From Burkholderia singularis (GTDB taxonomy: Bacteria > Pseudomonadota > Gammaproteobacteria > Burkholderiales > Burkholderiaceae), in contig NZ_FXAN01000085.1 in NCBI RefSeq assembly GCF_900176645.1, positions 1-32,962 on the forward strand: a DNA stretch of 32,962 nucleotides. The letters run 5' to 3'. Positions 15,898 through 26,907 of this stretch are shown here, in pieces (the stretch's first letter is position 1; each line of letters begins with the position of its first letter). The translations under genes and the position numbers were made by a program. Below the pieces are notes generated by a model, which had not been told where the DNA came from, did no database searches, and saw nothing but the letters and a program-made list of their open reading frames with translations.

Positions 15898-16122
15898 ACA
15901 ATGGCGCGCTGCAAACCGGGGCGCGGGCGCATTGCCGCCGGCGGCGTGCCGGGTATCCGGATTCGGCTCGGCTCGTTCGGCCTGACCTAATCCGGCCCAC
16001 CAGCGCTCAGTCCGGCTGGGCTTGCCCGTTAGGGCTTCGATGCGGCCAGACGCCAGTCCATTCGCCCCGTTCGGCTCGGCCGGCAGGCGTGCAGCCGGCC
16101 GGCAAACCGCACGCCAACAATC

Positions 16123-16147
16123 AAAAACCCCGCGCAAGGCGGGGTTT
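16123..16147 (-). terminator. Rho-independent terminator of the cold-shock gene
   Basis: A 9-bp stem (16125-16133 with 16139-16147) and 5-base loop are followed by Ts on the minus strand (complement of AAAAA). It lies 28 bases after the cold-shock stop and may also stop plus-strand transcripts of the Hsp70-like gene. Confidence 0.8.
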
Positions 16148-16174
16148 CGTGTGCAGCGAAGATCTCGCGCCGGC

Positions 16175-16378
16175 TTACAGCGGCTTGATGTTCGCGGCTT
16201 GCAGGCCCTTCGGGCCGGTCTTCACTTCGAACTCGACCTTCTGGTTTTCCTGCAGCGTCTTGAAGCCGTCGACGCGGATTTCCGAGAAGTGGGCGAACAG
16301 ATCCTCGCCGCCGCCTTCCGGCGTAATGAAACCAAAACCCTTCGCGTCGTTAAACCATTTGACGGTACCGGTTGCCAT
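16175..16378 (-). CDS. cspA: Cold-shock domain protein (CspA family)
   Basis: The product has 67 residues, the usual size. It carries the opening [16 protein letters not shown] with RNP1 KGFGFI (13-18) and RNP2 LFAHF (27-31), the aromatic surface that binds single-stranded RNA or DNA. It acts as an RNA chaperone that loosens structure in mRNA. AGGA lies about 8 bases upstream of the ATG. A gene-free stretch of more than 400 bases upstream leaves room for the long 5' leader that often controls csp mRNAs. The paralogue letter is not certain. It is a single gene with its own terminator. Confidence 0.96.
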   Translation of the reverse strand: MATGTVKWFNDAKGFGFITPEGGGEDLFAHFSEIRVDGFKTLQENQKVEFEVKTGPKGLQAANIKPL

Positions 16379-16817
16379 AACGTATTCCTAACCTAAATAA
16401 AAATGTGAGACAGGGCCGAAGCCCGGGGAGCGCATGAAAATCAAGGAAGGGGTAATGGGACCAGCCGGAGTACCGTTGATGGGCGAACTACGAAAGAACC
16501 TATTCACTCGCCGCTTGAAATCCTGCGCATCGTTTATACGACTATTCGATGCCGAGGTCAATCGGAATCGACGACAACTCAGGGTTATTGCTGAGAAGTA
16601 GCCCTAAATTAACTTACAAAGCTTGCGAGTGTCATCGTTTTTTTATAGGGGGTGATCGATTTTTGCGGCCAATCTCCAGTGCAACCGTTAAACTACGCGC
16701 CGCGCGCGGACGGGTTGCGCCTGATCGGCTGACCCGTTTTCAAGAATGCATGTGCGGCGTTATCCGGCCCGATCGTCGGTGATGCCGACTCTGCTTTTGT
16801 GAGACACAGGAGAGGTT
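16379..16817. other. Divergent upstream region of the cold-shock and permease genes
   Basis: 439 bases with no gene. On the minus strand TATAAA (complement of a TTTATA near 16643-16648) could serve as a -10, which would give the cold-shock mRNA a leader of about 260 bases, but the matching -35 is poor. On the plus strand only the permease ribosome site is clear. Confidence 0.3.
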
Positions 16818-18416
16818 GTGAAGAGTTCTATTCAACGGAACATTGGTCCGTTCGCTTTGATGCTGACCGGATTGGGTTCGATCATCGGATCGGGGTGGCT
16901 GTTCGGCGCCTGGAAGGCGGCAAAGATCGCCGGACCTGCGGCGATCTGCGCGTGGATCATCGGCGCGGTCGTGATTCTGGCTATTGCACTCACCTACGCG
17001 GAACTCGGCGCGATGTTCCCTGAATCGGGCGGCATGGTGCGCTATGCGCGCTATTCGCACGGCTCGCTCGTCGGTTTCATCAGCGCATGGGCGAACTGGA
17101 TTGCGATCGTCTCGGTGATTCCGATCGAGGCGGAGGCGTCGATCCAATATATGAGCACTTGGCCATACGAATGGGCGCACAGCCTGTTCGTCAACGGCGA
17201 GCTGACGACACCCGGATTGTTGCTATCGGCCGTGCTCGTGGTCGTCTATTTCATGCTCAACTACTGGGGCGTGAAGCTCTTCGCGCGTGCGAATTCGGCG
17301 ATCACGATCTTCAAGTTCCTGATTCCCGGCCTCACGATTCTCGGCCTGCTGCTCACGAGCTTCCACAGCGAGAATCTGGGCATGACCACGAGCGAAAGCT
17401 TCGCGCCGTATGGCTGGTCGGCCGTGCTGACCGCGGTGGCGACGAGCGGCATCGTGTTCGCGTTCAACGGCTTCCAGAGCCCCGTCAACCTGGCGGGCGA
17501 AGCGCGCAATCCGTCGCGCAGCGTGCCGTTCGCGGTGGTTTCGTCGATCCTGATCGCGCTCGTGATTTACGTGTTGCTGCAGGTCGCGTATATCGGCGCG
17601 GTCGATCCGCTCGAGGTGGCCAAGGGCTGGAAGCACTTCAATTTCGCGTCGCCGTTCGCGGAACTCGCGCTCGCGCTGAACCTGAACTGGCTGGCGATCC
17701 TGCTGTACATCGACGCGTTCGTGAGCCCGAGCGGCACCGGCACGACCTATATGGCAACGACGACGCGGATGATCTACGCGATGGAGCGCAACAACACGAT
17801 GCCGAAAATGTTCGGCAGCGTGCATCCGCTGTACGGTGTGCCGCGCAACGCGATGTGGTTCAACCTGCTCGTGTCGTTCATCTTCCTGTTCTTCTTCCGC
17901 GGTTGGAGCTCGCTTGCGGCGGTGATCTCGGTGGCGACCGTGATCTCATACCTGACAGGCCCGATCTGCCTGATGGCGCTGCGCCGCGCGGCAACCGACC
18001 TCGAACGACCGCTGTCGATTCCCGGCATGGGCTTGATCGCGCCGTTCGCGTTCGTGTGCGCGTCGCTGATCCTGTACTGGGCGAAGTGGCCGCTGACGGG
18101 GCAGATCATTCTGCTGATGGTCGTGGCGCTGCCGGTGTACTTCTACTATCAGGGCAAGGCCGGCTGGAGCGGCTGGGGCACCGATCTGAAGGCGGCGTGG
18201 TGGCTCGTCGCGTATCTGCCCGCGATGGCCGTGCTGTCGCTGATCGGCAGCAAGGAGTTCGGCGGCCGCGATGTGCTGCCGTATGGCTGGGATATGGTGG
18301 TGGTGGCGGTGGTGTCGCTCGGATTTTATTTCTGGGGCGTGCATGCCGGTTATCGCACCCCGTATCTCGACGAGCGTGAGTCGCACGACGAGATTCTCGA
18401 AGGGATCGGCGCGTAA
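16818..18416 (+). CDS. APC-superfamily amino-acid permease
   Basis: The product has 532 residues. It starts with GTG 16818 behind a strong AGGAGAGG site. The APC signature lies in TM1, GLGSIIGSGWLFGAW (the unwound glycine segment that holds the substrate backbone), and is followed by about a dozen hydrophobic helices. 'AFNGFQSPVNLAGEARNPSRSVP' in the TM6 region is the conserved APC segment before the middle of the transporter. The extended C-terminal part adds two further helices and ends in a charged tail (DERESHDEILEG). The closest known type is the aspartate:proton symporter (YveA/AspP-like) group, but substrate specificity is not provable here. A strong terminator follows. Confidence 0.9.
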   Translation: MKSSIQRNIGPFALMLTGLGSIIGSGWLFGAWKAAKIAGPAAICAWIIGAVVILAIALTYAELGAMFPESGGMVRYARYSHGSLVGFISAWANWIAIVSVIPIEAEASIQYMSTWPYEWAHSLFVNGELTTPGLLLSAVLVVVYFMLNYWGVKLFARANSAITIFKFLIPGLTILGLLLTSFHSENLGMTTSESFAPYGWSAVLTAVATSGIVFAFNGFQSPVNLAGEARNPSRSVPFAVVSSILIALVIYVLLQVAYIGAVDPLEVAKGWKHFNFASPFAELALALNLNWLAILLYIDAFVSPSGTGTTYMATTTRMIYAMERNNTMPKMFGSVHPLYGVPRNAMWFNLLVSFIFLFFFRGWSSLAAVISVATVISYLTGPICLMALRRAATDLERPLSIPGMGLIAPFAFVCASLILYWAKWPLTGQIILLMVVALPVYFYYQGKAGWSGWGTDLKAAWWLVAYLPAMAVLSLIGSKEFGGRDVLPYGWDMVVVAVVSLGFYFWGVHAGYRTPYLDERESHDEILEGIGA

Positions 18417-18456
18417 TCGGCGCGGGCCCGCCGCCGGCGGCCCGCGCAATATGAAC

Positions 18457-18496
18457 AAAGCCCGCCCGGGTCGTACCGGGCGGGCTTTGTTTTTTG
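18457..18496 (+). terminator. Rho-independent terminator after the APC permease
   Basis: A 13-bp stem (18457-18469 with 18476-18488), 6-base loop and GTTTTTTG tail. It sits between two convergent genes. The arm starts with AAA, so it may also act weakly on the minus strand for the dioxygenase gene. Confidence 0.9.
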
Positions 18497-18551
18497 CAGT
18501 GCCGTTTGGTAGCGCTCGCGCGGCTCGCCCGCGCGTATCAGGCCGGTGGTA

Positions 18552-19343
18552 TCAGGCCGTTGCCGGATCGAACACGTAATTCGTCATCGCGAGCACGCGC
18601 TGGTAGGTGCCGAGCGGCTGAATGCGCAGCCGGTAATCGTCGTCGGCCGCGCCGAGCGCCGAGAACACCGGCAGCAGGTGCTCGTCGGTCGGATGCATCA
18701 GCAGCGCGTGCGGCGCCTGGCGGCGGTAGTCGACGAGCGCGTCGATGTCGCGCGCGGCGAGCTTTGCGTCGAACCAATCGGTGAATTCGGCAACGCGCGG
18801 GTCGGCTTCGCCGGGCGCCGCCGAGAAGTCGGCCGCGCGCAGGTTGTGCGTGATCTGCCCCGAACCGATTACCATCACGCCTTCATCGCGCAGCGGCCGC
18901 AGCGCCCGGCCGACGCGGAAGTGGTGCGCGGCGTCGGCGCGCGGCTGGATCGAAAGCTGCGCGACCGGGACGTCGGCGTGCGGAAACATCAGCAGCATCG
19001 GCACCCATGCGCCGTGATCGAGCCCGTGCGGCAGCGCCGCCGTTTCGATTCCCGCCTCGGCGAGCAGCGCGGCCGCGCGGGCCGCGATGTCTGGCGCACC
19101 GGGCGCGGGGTAGCGGATTTCGTACAGCGCGCGCGGAAAGCCGTGAAAATCGTGGATCGTGTCGGGGCGCTGCGCGGTGCTGACGACCGGTTGCTGCGTC
19201 AGCCAGTGCGCGGACAGCATCAGCACCGCGCGGGGCCGAGGCAGGGCCGCGCCCAGTTCGGCAAACGCGCCGGACGGCAGTGCCGGATCGATCGGCAGCG
19301 TTGGCGCGCCGTGTGACAGATAAAGCGACGGTAGACGGTTCAT
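18552..19343 (-). CDS. ygiD: DODA-type (class III) extradiol ring-cleaving dioxygenase
   Basis: The product has 263 residues, the normal size for the LigB/YgiD (4,5-DOPA dioxygenase) family. Metal ligands are visible: H11 in LSHGAPT, H46 in LSAHW and H222 in HPTDEHLLPV, with H110 in GLDHGAWVP as the likely catalytic base. Family members use zinc or iron(II) to open aromatic diols. The bacterial YgiD enzymes can cleave DOPA, but the physiological substrate is often unknown. It is the last gene of the minus-strand run from hemA, but a 213-base AT-rich gap upstream suggests its own promoter. Confidence 0.9.
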   Translation of the reverse strand: MNRLPSLYLSHGAPTLPIDPALPSGAFAELGAALPRPRAVLMLSAHWLTQQPVVSTAQRPDTIHDFHGFPRALYEIRYPAPGAPDIAARAAALLAEAGIETAALPHGLDHGAWVPMLLMFPHADVPVAQLSIQPRADAAHHFRVGRALRPLRDEGVMVIGSGQITHNLRAADFSAAPGEADPRVAEFTDWFDAKLAARDIDALVDYRRQAPHALLMHPTDEHLLPVFSALGAADDDYRLRIQPLGTYQRVLAMTNYVFDPATA

Positions 19344-19556
19344 GATGATCGGGCTTCGCGCTTGATATCGATAGAGTTCAGACTATAAGAATGCTCATTT
19401 CATTGATAAATACGAAAAGTAGATTTTATTGTGTCGTATTTGAATTTAATTGATGCGGCAAGCGGCAAGCAGTCTTGGTCGGCAAGCCGGAAATAGGGGA
19501 CAGCGCGATCGGCGGTCGAGGCCGCGGCAAAGCGGCGATCGCGGCGGCGCGCCGTG

Positions 19557-20156
19557 TCAGTTCAATTCGCGCAGCCCTGGCCACGGCGTGGTGTGCGGCG
19601 TGCCGAGCGCGAACATGTCGAGCACGCGCGAAACCGTGTGATCGACCATCTCGTCGATCGTCTTGGGCATGGCGTAAAACGCGGGCAGCGGCGGGAAAAT
19701 GACGCCGCCCATCTCGGTGACGGCCGTCATGTTGCGCAGGTGCGCGAGATTGAACGGCGTTTCGCGCACGAGCAGCACGAGCCGGCGGCGCTCTTTGAGC
19801 GTCACGTCGGCGGCGCGGGCGATGAGGTTGTCGGACAGGCCGTGCGCGATGCTCGCGAGCGTTTTCATCGAGCATGGCGCGACGATCATGCCGTCGGTCG
19901 CAAACGCGCCCGACGCGATGCTCGCGCCGACGTCGCGCACCGAATGGACGACATCGGCGCGCGCCTGCATATCGTCCTTCGTGAGTTGCAATTCGTGCTG
20001 GAGATTGAGCCAGCCGGCGTGCGAGATCAACAGATGCGTCTCGACGCCGCCCGACGCACGCAGCTTGTCGAGCGCGCGCACGCCGTAGATCGCACCGGAG
20101 GCGCCGGTGATCGCGACGATCAAGCGCCGCGGCGGCGCCGCCGGGCGGGATTCCAT
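19557..20156 (-). CDS. ubiX: Flavin prenyltransferase UbiX
   Basis: The product has 199 residues from ATG 20156; a TTG two codons earlier is possible but less likely. It joins dimethylallyl phosphate to FMN to make prenylated FMN, the cofactor of UbiD-type decarboxylases in ubiquinone synthesis and related reactions. Seen in the sequence: FMN-binding 'IVAITGASGAIYGV' near the N-terminus, 'MIVAPCSMKTLASIAHGLSD' in the middle, and 'LVRETPFNLAHLRNM' with 'PPLPAFY' near the end, the residues lining the prenyl site. It begins 31 bases after grxD, so it is probably co-transcribed. No ubiD is in the window. Confidence 0.95.
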   Translation of the reverse strand: MESRPAAPPRRLIVAITGASGAIYGVRALDKLRASGGVETHLLISHAGWLNLQHELQLTKDDMQARADVVHSVRDVGASIASGAFATDGMIVAPCSMKTLASIAHGLSDNLIARAADVTLKERRRLVLLVRETPFNLAHLRNMTAVTEMGGVIFPPLPAFYAMPKTIDEMVDHTVSRVLDMFALGTPHTTPWPGLRELN

Positions 20157-20187
20157 CGACAAAGACGCGGAGAAAGGGCCGGCGCGC

Positions 20188-20499
20188 TTACGCGGCGGCG
20201 AAGAGCTGCTGCAATTCGCCCGACTGGTACATCTCCATCATGATGTCCGAGCCGCCGACGAATTCGCCCTTCACGTAGAGCTGGGGAATCGTCGGCCAGT
20301 TCGAGAATTCCTTGATGCCCTGGCGGATCTCTTCGTCCTCGAGCACGTTGACGGTCTTGAACTGATCGACGCCGCACGCCTTCAGCACCTGCACGGCGCG
20401 GCCCGAAAAGCCGCACATCGGAAATTGCGCGGTGCCTTTCATGAAGAGCACGACCGGGTTTTCGTCGACGATTTGCTTGATGCGTTGTTGGGTATCCAT
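20188..20499 (-). CDS. grxD: Monothiol glutaredoxin GrxD (Grx4 type)
   Basis: The product has 103 residues from ATG 20499, which has AAGG 7 bases upstream; the long open frame before it is a shadow of prmC. The active-site motif is CGFS with C29 ([12 protein letters not shown]), the hallmark of monothiol glutaredoxins. These bind a [2Fe-2S] cluster as dimers with glutathione and deliver clusters to other proteins. '[18 protein letters not shown]' supplies the glutathione-binding cis-Pro (TIP) and the GG turn. It lies between prmC and ubiX in the hemA operon-like run. Confidence 0.96.
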   Translation of the reverse strand: MDTQQRIKQIVDENPVVLFMKGTAQFPMCGFSGRAVQVLKACGVDQFKTVNVLEDEEIRQGIKEFSNWPTIPQLYVKGEFVGGSDIMMEMYQSGELQQLFAAA

Positions 20500-20588
20500 G
20501 GCTGACCTTGCTGTAGCTGGGCGTGAAGGAGAAATGATACTGGATTTCATGGGGGACGGCCGGCGCGGACCGAGGTGGCCGGCGGCGT

Positions 20589-21437
20589 TCAGCCGGCCAT
20601 CCGGCCGCCCGTGGCACGCTCGATCGACGCAAGATCGGTGAGCGATGTGACGCCGCGAAAACCCGCAGCGTCGAGGATCGCGCGCACCGCTGCGGCCTGA
20701 TCGTAGCCGTGCTCGATCCACAGCGTGCCGCCCGGCGCGAGCCGCGCCGGTGCACCGGCGGCAATCGCGCGGATCGCGGCGAGGCCGTCGGCCTCGTCGG
20801 TCAACGCGCCGCGCGGCTCGAAGCGCAGATCGCCCTGCGCGAGGTGCGGGTCGTGCCGCGCGATATACGGCGGATTGCTGACGATCACGTGAAAGCGCAG
20901 CGCGGGATCGAGCGCCGCGTACCAATCGCTTTCGACGCATCGCAGCGGGCCGCCCGGCCGGGCCGGATCGAGGAGGCGCGCGGCGTTGCGGCGCGCAATG
21001 CCGAGCGCGGCGGGCGAGCGTTCGAGCGCCCAGATGCGCGCGTCGGGCCGTTCGGCCGCGATCGATACCGCGATCGCGCCGCTGCCCGTGCCCAGATCGA
21101 GCACGCAGGGCTGCGCGATGCCGTCGAGCGCGTCGAGCGCGGTTTCGACGAGCAATTCCGTTTCGGGCCGCGGGATCAGCACGTCGGGTGTGATCTCGAA
21201 CGTGCGCCCGAAGAATTCGCGCGTGCCGGTGAGCTGCGCGACCGGCTCGCCCGCTGCGCGGCGCGCCTCGAGCGCGCGATAGCGCGCGAGCGCGTGCGCG
21301 TCGAGCGGCGCGTCGGCGCGTGTGATGAGTTGCGTTCGGCTCCAGCCGAGCGCGTGCGCGAGCAGGACGCGCGCATCGAGCGCGTCGAGCGGTGACGCGC
21401 GCAGCAGTTCGGCGACGGTGGCGGGCGCGGGCTTCAT
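20589..21437 (-). CDS. prmC: Release-factor glutamine methyltransferase PrmC (HemK)
   Basis: The product has 282 residues. It methylates the Gln of the GGQ motif in release factors RF1 and RF2, raising termination efficiency. An N-terminal helical bundle (1-75) binds the release factor. Then come 'PRPETE' (89-94), SAM motif [12 protein letters not shown] (113-123) and NPPY (188-191), which holds the target glutamine amide. It lies 16 bases after prfA, which encodes its substrate, so enzyme and target are made together. All key residues are present. Confidence 0.96.
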   Translation of the reverse strand: MKPAPATVAELLRASPLDALDARVLLAHALGWSRTQLITRADAPLDAHALARYRALEARRAAGEPVAQLTGTREFFGRTFEITPDVLIPRPETELLVETALDALDGIAQPCVLDLGTGSGAIAVSIAAERPDARIWALERSPAALGIARRNAARLLDPARPGGPLRCVESDWYAALDPALRFHVIVSNPPYIARHDPHLAQGDLRFEPRGALTDEADGLAAIRAIAAGAPARLAPGGTLWIEHGYDQAAAVRAILDAAGFRGVTSLTDLASIERATGGRMAG

Positions 21438-21453
21438 GGCAGGGCGCGGGCGC

Positions 21454-22536
21454 TCATTCCGCGTCGCCGAGCGATGCGAGCAGTTCGGCCTGATGTTCGC
21501 TCACAAGTGCGGCGATCAATTCGTCGAGATCGCCGTCCATGATCTGCTCGAGCTTGTACAGCGTCAGGTTGATCCGGTGATCGGTCATCCGGCCCTGCGG
21601 AAAGTTGTACGTGCGGATGCGCTCGGAGCGGTCGCCCGAGCCGATCAGGCTCTTGCGCGTCGCCGCCTCCTTGGCGTGCTGCTCGTGGTACTGCTTGTCC
21701 TTGATCCGCGCGGCGAGCACCTTCAGTGCGCGATCCTTGTTCTTGTGCTGCGAGCGGTCGTCCTGGCATTCGACGACGATGCCCGTCGGAATATGCGTGA
21801 CGCGCACCGCCGAATCGGTCTTGTTGATGTGCTGGCCGCCCGCGCCGGATGCGCGGAACGTGTCGATGCGCAGATCGGCCGGGTTGATCTCCACTTCGCC
21901 GATCTCGTCGGCCTCGGGCATCACGGCGACCGTGCATGCGGATGTGTGGATGCGGCCCTGCGTTTCGGTTGCCGGTACGCGTTGCACGCGGTGGCCGCCC
22001 GATTCGAACTTCAGCCGCGAGTACGCGCCGTAGCCCGCGATGCGCACGATCACTTCCTTGTAGCCGCCGAGATCCGATGCGCTTTCCGACATCATCTCGA
22101 CCTGCCAGCGCTGCCGCTCCGCGTAGCGCAGATACATGCGCAGCAGATCGCCCGCGAACAGCGCCGATTCGTCGCCGCCCGTGCCCGCGCGGATTTCGAC
22201 GAAGATGTTGCGCTCGTCGTTCGGGTCTTTCGGCAGCAGCATCGTTTGCAGTTCGGCCTCGAGGCGGCTCATCCGCTCACGCGCGCCGCGCAGCTCGTCT
22301 TCGGCGAAATCGCGCATCGCCGCATCGCCGAGCAGTTCCTGCGCGGCCTGTTCGTCGGCGCGGGCCGTGCGCCACCGCGCATAGTGATCGACGACGGGGC
22401 CGATCTCGGCGTGCTCGCGCGTCAGTTTCCGGTACTGGTCGAGATCTGCGGTGACGTTTTCGCGGCTTAGCAGATCGTTCAATTCGGCCAGCCGGGTTGT
22501 AAGCTGGTCGAGCTTGCTTTGCATGCTCGTCTTCAT
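21454..22536 (-). CDS. prfA: Peptide chain release factor 1
   Basis: The product has 360 residues, the standard length. RF1 reads UAA and UAG stops. The anticodon-like PAT tripeptide is at 188-190 ([10 protein letters not shown]) and the peptidyl-tRNA hydrolysis motif GGQ is at 233-235 in [14 protein letters not shown]235 is the PrmC target. PAT, rather than SPF, shows it is RF1 and not RF2. ATG 22536 is used; an in-frame ATG four codons later is also possible, and neither has a strong ribosome site. It starts 66 bases after hemA, a widely conserved order. Confidence 0.97.
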   Translation of the reverse strand: MKTSMQSKLDQLTTRLAELNDLLSRENVTADLDQYRKLTREHAEIGPVVDHYARWRTARADEQAAQELLGDAAMRDFAEDELRGARERMSRLEAELQTMLLPKDPNDERNIFVEIRAGTGGDESALFAGDLLRMYLRYAERQRWQVEMMSESASDLGGYKEVIVRIAGYGAYSRLKFESGGHRVQRVPATETQGRIHTSACTVAVMPEADEIGEVEINPADLRIDTFRASGAGGQHINKTDSAVRVTHIPTGIVVECQDDRSQHKNKDRALKVLAARIKDKQYHEQHAKEAATRKSLIGSGDRSERIRTYNFPQGRMTDHRINLTLYKLEQIMDGDLDELIAALVSEHQAELLASLGDAE

Positions 22537-22602
22537 GGTGCGGAGCGGGGCTCCCGGAGAGGAATTCGAAAAAGGGAAGAAAGCGCGACGGGTTCGGCGC
22601 CG

Positions 22603-23910
<1,308 letters not shown>

Positions 23911-24165
23911 CTATCGTTTAGGCCCATATTATAGCGTTTTGACGACGAGCGATCGTCGGCGCGTGCCGCGCCAGCGGTATTAGGCGGCGCGGCGCACGCA
24001 GGGCCGGGCGGTGCGTGCCGCAACTTGGGGCCGTTGCGACGTCATGACGCGCTTTTTTTGATAGGGTGAGAAGCAGCCCCAAAACAGTGCGAAAATGTCA
24101 GTCGCGAAACGGAAACATTGTTCAGTGCCGACGGAACGATCCCGGTCGCAAAAAAGAGGCATTGG

Positions 24166-24420
24166 ATGAACTGGTTTGGAGTCGTGGTGCTGGGTTGCGC
24201 CGTCGGCTTGCTTGGCTGGGCGTTGCATCCGCTGCGCCGCCTGAGCTGTGCGCCGCTGTGGGCGGCCGTCGCGGCCGGCGTGCTCGGTGCGGCCGCCGCG
24301 CGCATGGTGGGCAATGTCGCCGGATTCTTTTATGACGGCGGGACGCTCGAATGGCCCGTTTGCGCCGTCGTCGCGTTCGTTGCCGTTACTTTGACGGTGG
24401 GCTTGTCGGCCCGCCGCTGA
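24166..24420 (+). CDS. Small three-helix membrane protein
   Basis: The product has 84 residues from ATG 24166, preceded by AGAGG at a good distance. Three hydrophobic stretches (about 2-20, 31-47 and 63-80) are separated by short polar loops with HPLRR and FYDGG. Size and Gly-rich helices loosely recall the GlsB/YeaQ/YmgE (Transgly_assoc) family of stress-linked membrane proteins, but the match is weak and I give no function. It is divergent from hemA and only 22 bases upstream of the aminopeptidase P gene, probably in one transcript. Confidence 0.7.
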   Translation: MNWFGVVVLGCAVGLLGWALHPLRRLSCAPLWAAVAAGVLGAAAARMVGNVAGFFYDGGTLEWPVCAVVAFVAVTLTVGLSARR

Positions 24421-24442
24421 ATGTTTGCAGGTGAAAAAAATC

Positions 24443-26257
24443 ATGAATGCCCGAGTCCCCAACTCGTCGACCGTGCCGGCGCGCCTTGCCGCATTGCGCG
24501 ACGCGATGGCGCGCGAGAATCTGGCCGCCTATCTGGTGCCGTCCGCCGATCCCCATCTGTCCGAATATCTGCCCGAGCGCTGGCAGGCGCGCCAATGGCT
24601 GTCCGGCTTCACCGGCTCGGTCGGCACGCTCGTCGTGACCGCCGATTTCGCTGGCCTGTGGGTCGATAGCCGTTATTGGGTGCAGGCCGATGCGCAGCTC
24701 GCGGGCAGCGGCGTGCAGTTGATGAAAATGACGGGCGGTCAGCAGACCCAGCCGTATGTCGAATGGCTCGCGACGCATGTCGAAGCGGGCGGCACGGTCG
24801 GTGTCGACGGGGCCGTGCTCGGCGTGGCGGCCGCGCGCGCGCTCGACGCGGCGCTGACGCCGCGCGGCATCGCGCTGCGCGCCGACGTCGATCTGATCGA
24901 CACGATCTGGCCGCGGCGTCCGTCGCTGCCTGTCGCGGCGGTTTTCGAGCACGCCGCGCCGCACGCGGATGCGTCGCGTGCGGGCAAGCTCGCGCAGGTG
25001 CGCCGCGCGATGCACGAGCAGCGCGCGCAGTGGCATTTCGTGTCGGCGCTCGACGATCTCGCTTGGCTCTTCAATCTGCGCGGCACCGATGTCAACTACA
25101 ACCCGGTGTTCGTCGCGCATGCGCTCGTCGGCCTCGAGCGCGCGACGCTCTTCGTCGCCGACGGCAAGGTGTCCGCGGAGCTTGCGGCGTCGCTCGCGCA
25201 AGACGGCGTCGACGTGCAGCCGTATGCCGCCGCGGCCGCCGCGCTCGCGGCGCTGCCGGCCGGCTCGGCGCTCCTGATCGATCCGCGCCGCGTCACGCAT
25301 GGTCTGTTGCAGGCTGTGCCGAGCGAAGTGCGGGTGATCGAGGCGGTGAATCCGTCGACGTTCGCGAAATCGCGCAAGACGCCGGCCGAAATCGAACACG
25401 TGCGCGCGACGATGGTGCAGGACGGCGCGGCGCTTGCGGAATTCTTCGCGTGGTTCGAAGGCGCGCTCGGCCGCGAGACGATTACCGAGCTGACGATCGA
25501 CGAGCGGCTGACGGCCGCGCGCGCGCGGCGGCCCGGCTACGTGTCGCCGAGCTTCGCGACGATCGCGGGCTTCAACGGCAACGGCGCGATGCCGCATTAT
25601 CGGGCCACGCGCGGCGCGCACGCGACAATCAACGGCGACGGCCTGTTGCTGATCGATTCGGGCGGCCAGTATCTGAGCGGCACGACCGACGTCACGCGGG
25701 TCGTGCCCGTCGGCGCGATCGGCGACGCTCATCGGCGCGATTTCACGATCGTGTTGAAGGCGATGATGGCGCTGTCGCGCGCGCGCTTTCCGCGCGGCAT
25801 CCGCTCGCCGATGCTCGACGCGATCGCGCGCGCGCCGATGTGGGCGGCCGGGCTCGATTACGGGCACGGCACCGGGCATGGCGTCGGCTATTTCCTGAAC
25901 GTCCACGAAGGGCCGCAGGTGATTTCGCATTATGCGAGCGCGGAGCCCTACACGGCGATGGAAGAGGGGATGATCACGTCGATCGAGCCGGGCGTGTACC
26001 GGCCCGGCCAGTGGGGCGTGCGCATCGAGAATCTGGTCGTCAACCGCGCGGCCGGGCAAACCGAATTCGGCGATTTTCTCGAATTCGAGACGCTGACGCT
26101 GTGCCCGATCGACACGCGCTGCGTGCTGCCGGCGTTGATGACGGACGACGAGCGCGCGTGGCTCAACGCGTATCACGCAACGGTGCGCGAGCGGATCGCG
26201 CCGCATGTGTCGGGCGATGCGAAGGCCTGGCTCGACGCGCGCACGCAGCCGATCTGA
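24443..26257 (+). CDS. Xaa-Pro aminopeptidase, M24B family (large APP1 type)
   Basis: The product has 604 residues from ATG 24443, with AGGTGA upstream. It removes the first residue from peptides with proline in second position. Two creatinase-like N-terminal domains come first ('SADPHLSEYLPERWQARQWL' near 35, then a second around 180-300). The pita-bread catalytic domain has five metal ligands: D405, D416, H479 (in HGTGHGVGYF), E515 and E529, for a di-manganese centre. A short C-terminal extension follows. At about 600 residues it resembles eukaryotic cytosolic APP1 rather than the roughly 440-residue E. coli PepP. Two genes for small hydrolases follow on the same strand. Confidence 0.93.
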   Translation: MNARVPNSSTVPARLAALRDAMARENLAAYLVPSADPHLSEYLPERWQARQWLSGFTGSVGTLVVTADFAGLWVDSRYWVQADAQLAGSGVQLMKMTGGQQTQPYVEWLATHVEAGGTVGVDGAVLGVAAARALDAALTPRGIALRADVDLIDTIWPRRPSLPVAAVFEHAAPHADASRAGKLAQVRRAMHEQRAQWHFVSALDDLAWLFNLRGTDVNYNPVFVAHALVGLERATLFVADGKVSAELAASLAQDGVDVQPYAAAAAALAALPAGSALLIDPRRVTHGLLQAVPSEVRVIEAVNPSTFAKSRKTPAEIEHVRATMVQDGAALAEFFAWFEGALGRETITELTIDERLTAARARRPGYVSPSFATIAGFNGNGAMPHYRATRGAHATINGDGLLLIDSGGQYLSGTTDVTRVVPVGAIGDAHRRDFTIVLKAMMALSRARFPRGIRSPMLDAIARAPMWAAGLDYGHGTGHGVGYFLNVHEGPQVISHYASAEPYTAMEEGMITSIEPGVYRPGQWGVRIENLVVNRAAGQTEFGDFLEFETLTLCPIDTRCVLPALMTDDERAWLNAYHATVRERIAPHVSGDAKAWLDARTQPI

Positions 26258-26349
26258 GCGGCGGCGCGCGGCGTGGCGGCGCTGGGCTTGCCGGCGCATG
26301 CCGGGGCCGCGCTTTTCCATAACGGCGGGTTCAACGGCGAGAGCAATAG

Positions 26350-26907
26350 ATGAAGGGCGCGGCAGTCCTGGTGATCGACATGCAGCGCGGTTTGCTGCAA
26401 GGGGCGCGGCCGGCGCACGCGCTTGGCGAAATCGTCGCCGGCATCAACCGGCTGACGGCCGCCGCGCGCGCGGCGCATGCGCCGGTGTGTTTCGTTCAGC
26501 ATGACGGCGAGCCGGATGACGGCGACGACATCGCGCCCGGCACGCCGGGCTGGGAACTGCATGCGGATCTCGTGCGCGCGCCCGCCGACTGGTCGATCCG
26601 CAAGCGCGTGAGCGACGCATTCCAGGACACGCCGCTGGCGGCCGGGCTCGATCGCCATGGCATCTCGCACGTGATCCTGTGCGGCTACGCGACACAGTTC
26701 TGCGTCGATGCGACCGCCCGCCGGGCCGCACTGATCGGCTATCGGACCACGGTCGTCGCCGATCTGCACACGACGTGCGACTGGCCGCATCTGAGCGCCG
26801 CGCAAATTATCACGCATCACAATCTCACCTGGAAAAACTGCACGTACTCGGGCAACGGCGTCGTGCCGCGTCCGCTCGACGACGTGCTCGCGATGGAGTT
26901 CGCATGA
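26350..26907 (+). CDS. Isochorismatase-like cysteine hydrolase
   Basis: The product has 185 residues. The catalytic triad of the isochorismatase-like family is visible: D10 (LVIDMQRG), K85 (SIRKRVSDAF) and C118 in GYATQFCVDATAR, with the usual preceding cis-peptide region. Members hydrolyse amides, such as nicotinamide or carbamoyl compounds, or isochorismate. Here the substrate is not known; the residues around C118 resemble the amidohydrolase type (YcaC/nicotinamidase-like) more than EntB. Its stop overlaps the start of the HAD gene by 4 bases (ATGA), so the two are translationally coupled. Confidence 0.9.
   Translation: MKGAAVLVIDMQRGLLQGARPAHALGEIVAGINRLTAAARAAHAPVCFVQHDGEPDDGDDIAPGTPGWELHADLVRAPADWSIRKRVSDAFQDTPLAAGLDRHGISHVILCGYATQFCVDATARRAALIGYRTTVVADLHTTCDWPHLSAAQIITHHNLTWKNCTYSGNGVVPRPLDDVLAMEFA

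Noticed and set aside
14851..16137. 428-codon minus-strand frame opposite the Hsp70-like gene
   Set aside because: Arg-rich antisense shadow without a ribosome site or recognisable domain.
24386..26320. 644-codon minus-strand frame opposite aminopeptidase P
   Set aside because: Antisense shadow caused by GC3 bias: Arg/His-rich, no domain, and the sense gene has all five metal ligands.
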